A stretch of 64,000 nucleotides of DNA from positions 186,001 to 250,000 of the forward strand of contig NZ_AQUZ01000001.1 in NCBI RefSeq assembly GCF_000372465.1. Reading direction: 5' to 3'. The notes below the pieces were generated by a model. It worked only from the letters and a program-made list of their open reading frames with translations, searched no databases and was not told the origin of the DNA. A program made the position numbers and the translations under genes. Shown piece after piece: positions 61,201-64,000 of this stretch (position 1 is its first letter; each line of letters opens with the position of its first letter). This stretch comes from Kribbella catacumbae DSM 19601 (GTDB lineage: Bacteria; Actinomycetota; Actinomycetes; Propionibacteriales; Kribbellaceae).

Positions 61201-62643
61201 TTACTCGGCCAGCGCCGTGGCCTGCAACGCCAGCCAGCCCGACGCGCGGGTGTCGGGGTCGTCGAGCGAACGACCCAGGGCGTCCTCGATCTGCTGCAGA
61301 CGGTTGCGCACAGTGTTGCGGTGCAGGCCGAGCTCCTCGGCCACCTTGAGCCGCGACCCGTGCTGGCGCAGGAACGATGCGAGCGTTTCCACTTGCGCAT
61401 CGTCGAGAGAGCCGAGGAAGGAGCCGGCGAAGGCGGTCGCCACCTCGGGGTCGAGCAGGCCGACCGCGCCCGCTCGCACCAGACGCTCCCAGCGGACGAC
61501 CCGCTGTGCGTCGGAGGTCCGCGCGAGCGCACGAGCCGCGGTGCCGTGGCTGTCACCGACACCGATCCGCAGGCCGTGGGCGGCCAGCTCCTCAGCACGG
61601 CGTACGGCCAAGCCCGGCGAGGCGGCGACCCAGACCTCGCCGTCGACCATGGCGGCCAGCAGTTCGTCCCGCTCCAGCTCGGCCAAGGCGTCCTCGAGCG
61701 CGTCGAGCGGACCGGAGACGCGGAGCACGCTGACCCGGCGCGGAAGCGTGGGTGCGGCAGAGGCCTCGCCGAGGAGGCCGGCCGCCTCCAGGTCGCCGTG
61801 CGCGAGCAGCTCGTGCACCTTGCGCCACAGCCGTCGGCGTGTGTCCAGACGGTCACGCTCCTGCTCCGCGACGAGACCGAGCAGGGCGACGGCGGTGGTC
61901 ACCGCGGCGCGTGAGGCGGTGGTGAGCCGGCCGGCCACGGTGACGCAGAGGTACTGCAGCGGCCGGCCACGCAGCCCGACCGGCGCCAGCAGAGTGGTGC
62001 CCTGGCGGTCGCTGAACGTGGACGCCGCACGTAACCCCTGCGGACGGATCCGGGCGAGCTCAACCCGCACTGCCTCGAGGTCAGTTGGGACCTGGCGCGG
62101 CCCGAGCGGCCCGACCACCGGCTGTCCGTCGGGGCTCAGCAGGAGCGACGTGGCGTCCAGCAGCCGCGCCAGCCGCTCGGCGACCGCCCAGGAGGCATCG
62201 ACCTGCATCGCCGCCGTGGTCAGCTGGCGCTGCGACTCGAGGGCCAACCGGGCATCGGCCGCATCGCGCTTCTCGATGAGTCGGGCGGCGGCCCGGCTCA
62301 CCGCCACGAACGCCGTCGCACGCGGAACCTCGATCAGATTGAGGCCGTGCTGCTCGCAGGCGCGCACCAACGCTGCCGGTACCCGGCTGTGCGTCAGGCC
62401 AACTCCGAGCGCCAGCCCTGCGACCCCGGCCTCGACCAGGCGCTCCACGTAGGCCGGCCACTGGGACCGCCAGCCCTTCGTGGCCAGGCCGGTAGTCAGC
62501 AACAGCTCGCCGCCCTCGAGGAACGGACCGGGATCCTCGAGCTCGCTCGTGGCCACCCACCGAAGCTCGCGATCCGCGCGCGGCAGGTGCACGGCGCGCA
62601 GTCCGAGCTCGCGCTGCCGGAGGATGAGGGCGATGTCGACCAT
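61201..62643 (-). CDS. PucR-family transcriptional regulator
   Basis: 480 residues: N-terminal PucR domain (ALILRQRELGLRAVHLPRADRELRWVATSELEDPGPFLEGGELLLTTG), a central GGDEF-like region (about 290-400) and a C-terminal HTH_30 (TLASFLRQHGSRLKVAEELGLHRNTVRNRLQQIEDALG). Such proteins control purine or amine catabolism; in mycobacteria and relatives PucR members sit divergent from gabT-like genes. ATG 62643, 84 bases from the divergent aminotransferase start, so it probably regulates that gene in response to GABA or a related amine. Confidence 0.92.
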   Translation of the reverse strand: MVDIALILRQRELGLRAVHLPRADRELRWVATSELEDPGPFLEGGELLLTTGLATKGWRSQWPAYVERLVEAGVAGLALGVGLTHSRVPAALVRACEQHGLNLIEVPRATAFVAVSRAAARLIEKRDAADARLALESQRQLTTAAMQVDASWAVAERLARLLDATSLLLSPDGQPVVGPLGPRQVPTDLEAVRVELARIRPQGLRAASTFSDRQGTTLLAPVGLRGRPLQYLCVTVAGRLTTASRAAVTTAVALLGLVAEQERDRLDTRRRLWRKVHELLAHGDLEAAGLLGEASAAPTLPRRVSVLRVSGPLDALEDALAELERDELLAAMVDGEVWVAASPGLAVRRAEELAAHGLRIGVGDSHGTAARALARTSDAQRVVRWERLVRAGAVGLLDPEVATAFAGSFLGSLDDAQVETLASFLRQHGSRLKVAEELGLHRNTVRNRLQQIEDALGRSLDDPDTRASGWLALQATALAE

Positions 62644-62727
62644 GGTGACAGTTTTGCACAATGGACCCAGCAAGATTGTGCAGCTTCGACCGAGCGGAAG
62701 CAGCTGCCGCGATCTACCGTCCACTGC

Positions 62728-64000
62728 ATGAACGATCACCTCATCGGAGGCCCCGCGCTCCCCCAGGAACGTCGCCTCGTCACCGCGATCCCCGGCCCCG
62801 AGTCGGCCCGTCTCCATGCCCGCAAGGCGGCCGCCGTCGCGGCCGGCGTGGGCACGACCCTTCCCGTGTACACCGTCGCCGCCGGTGGCGGCGTGATCGT
62901 CGATGCCGACGGCAACTCGCTGATCGACCTCGGGTCCGGCATCGCCGTGACAACCGTCGGCAACAGCGCCCCAGCCGTGGTCGACGCTGTGACTGAGCAG
63001 CTGCAGGCGTTCACCCACACCTGCTTCATGGTCACGCCGTACGACGGCTACGTCCGCGTCGCCGAGAAGCTCAACGAGCTCACCCCCGGCAGCCACGAGA
63101 AGCGCACCGCGCTGTTCAACTCCGGCGCCGAGGCCGTGGAGAACGCGGTCAAGATCGCCCGGGCTTTCACGAAACGACAGGCGGTCGTCGTGTTCGACCA
63201 CGCCTACCACGGGCGCACCAACCTCACGATGGCGATGACCGCGAAGAACATGCCCTACAAGCACGGCTTCGGCCCCTTCGCGTCCGAGATCTACCGGGCC
63301 CCGCTCTCCTACGCGTTCCGCGACGGCGGGCTCTCCGGCGAGGCAGCGGCCTTCCGCGCGATCGACCTGATCGAGAAGCAGGTCGGCGCCGGGAACCTGG
63401 CCGCCGTGGTGATCGAGCCCATTCAGGGCGAGGGCGGATTCATCGTGCCCGCCGACGGTTTTCTGCCCCTGTTGGTGCAGTGGTGCCACGACAACGGCGT
63501 GGTCTTCGTGGCTGACGAGGTGCAGACCGGGTTCGCCCGCACTGGTGAGCTGTTCGCCTGCGACCACGAGGCAGTCGTACCCGACCTGATTGTCACCGCG
63601 AAGGGCATCGCCGGCGGTCTTCCGCTGTCGGCTGTCACCGGCCGGGCGGAGATCATGGACGCAGTGAACGTCGGTGGGCTCGGGGGCACGTACGGCGGGA
63701 ACCCACTGGCGTGTGCCGCTGCCCTCGCCGTCATCGAGACCATCGCAACGGAAGATCTGGTCGGCCGGGCCCGCATGATCGGCAAGACCATGGTCGAGCG
63801 CCTGCACGGCTTCGCCGACCCGCGCATCGGCGACGTCCGCGGGCGCGGCGCCATGGTCGCCGTCGAGCTGGTCGAGCCGGGGACCACTAACCCCGACCCC
63901 GACCTGACCCGAGCAGTCGCCGCCGCCGCGCACGCCCAGGGCGTCGTCGTCCTGACCTGCGGCACCTACGGGAACGTACTGCGCTTCCTGCCGCCGCTGT
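62728..64000 (+). CDS. gabT: 4-aminobutyrate-type class III aminotransferase (C-terminus beyond window)
   Basis: PLP-dependent class III aminotransferase, 424 residues visible. Conserved landmarks: FNSGAEAVENAVKIAR (PLP phosphate site), DHAYHGRTNLTMAMT, EPIQGEGGF, DEVQTGFARTG and the Schiff-base lysine Lys292 in TAKGIAGGLPLSAVTGR. These match GabT/PuuE-type transaminases that convert GABA plus 2-oxoglutarate to succinate semialdehyde plus glutamate; a diamine or beta-alanine preference cannot be excluded. ATG 62728. Divergent from the PucR gene. Confidence 0.92.
   Translation, partial: MNDHLIGGPALPQERRLVTAIPGPESARLHARKAAAVAAGVGTTLPVYTVAAGGGVIVDADGNSLIDLGSGIAVTTVGNSAPAVVDAVTEQLQAFTHTCFMVTPYDGYVRVAEKLNELTPGSHEKRTALFNSGAEAVENAVKIARAFTKRQAVVVFDHAYHGRTNLTMAMTAKNMPYKHGFGPFASEIYRAPLSYAFRDGGLSGEAAAFRAIDLIEKQVGAGNLAAVVIEPIQGEGGFIVPADGFLPLLVQWCHDNGVVFVADEVQTGFARTGELFACDHEAVVPDLIVTAKGIAGGLPLSAVTGRAEIMDAVNVGGLGGTYGGNPLACAAALAVIETIATEDLVGRARMIGKTMVERLHGFADPRIGDVRGRGAMVAVELVEPGTTNPDPDLTRAVAAAAHAQGVVVLTCGTYGNVLRFLPPL

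Noticed and set aside
62644..63933. N-terminal extension of the PucR frame across the aminotransferase gene
   Set aside because: The extension is antisense to gabT; PucR homology starts at ATG 62643.

Overview
The window is about 64 kb of very GC-rich, gene-dense chromosome from an actinobacterium. A Mpa/ARC proteasomal ATPase, mycothiol ligase MshC, F420-type oxidoreductase, RNase J, several ECF sigma factors and frequent GTG starts all fit this. Gene content looks most like Propionibacteriales (a Kribbella- or Nocardioides-like soil organism), but genus is inference. No rRNA, CRISPR array, transposase, prophage or plasmid gene was found.

Layout. 1-5.1 kb: ARC (cut by the window edge), TrmI, a CBS-containing site-2 protease and a Tat lipoprotein dioxygenase, all on the minus strand. 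5.2-11.6 kb: a four-gene sugar ABC transporter joined by ATGA overlaps, preceded by a secreted Asp-box beta-propeller. 11.7-18.2 kb (plus): a small lipoprotein, a RecB/Cas4-type Fe-S nuclease, RNase J and a MacB/FtsX-type exporter. 18.3-26.1 kb: glycerol use. An IclR regulator with glpK1 faces a glpF-glpK2-glpD operon on the other strand, with a perfect palindromic operator candidate before glpF. 26.2-27.9 kb: a sigma/anti-sigma-like pair. 28-36.5 kb: a complete dipeptide ABC operon (dppC-dppA-dppB-dppD-dppF), an extra peptide-binding lipoprotein and a HAD phosphatase.

36.7-51.3 kb: a block that recalls, from memory, the Mycobacterium tuberculosis Rv2125-Rv2136c neighbourhood: PAC2 protein, L,D-transpeptidase, secreted protein, mshC, NmrA/AraC pair, kinase-like SCO1664 protein, DUF3090, histidine phosphatase, CorA, a second sigma/anti-sigma pair, UppP, LLM oxidoreductase, aldo/keto reductase and DUF5703. 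51.3-57.4 kb: regulators paired with MFS exporters, GNATs, a LysR, a CHRD protein and a decaying antitoxin-like ORF. 57.4-60.6 kb: an M20 peptidase, a small orphan, an EndoV-fold protein lacking most catalytic residues and an AlaX-type tRNA editor. 60.8-64 kb: tRNA-Leu(GAG), a fragment of a BBE-type flavin oxidase, then a PucR regulator divergent from a 4-aminobutyrate-type aminotransferase that leaves the window.

The most unusual material is not protein coding. One 85-87 bp palindromic element occurs twice, in opposite orientation. Copy one runs exactly from the stop codon of glpK1 to the stop codon of the convergent GNAT gene; copy two lies between divergent genes. A separate 166 bp near-perfect inverted repeat, a cluster of four hairpins after glpD, a 51 bp tandem repeat after a secreted-protein gene, and several strong hairpins at convergent gene ends add to an unusually palindrome-rich intergenic landscape.
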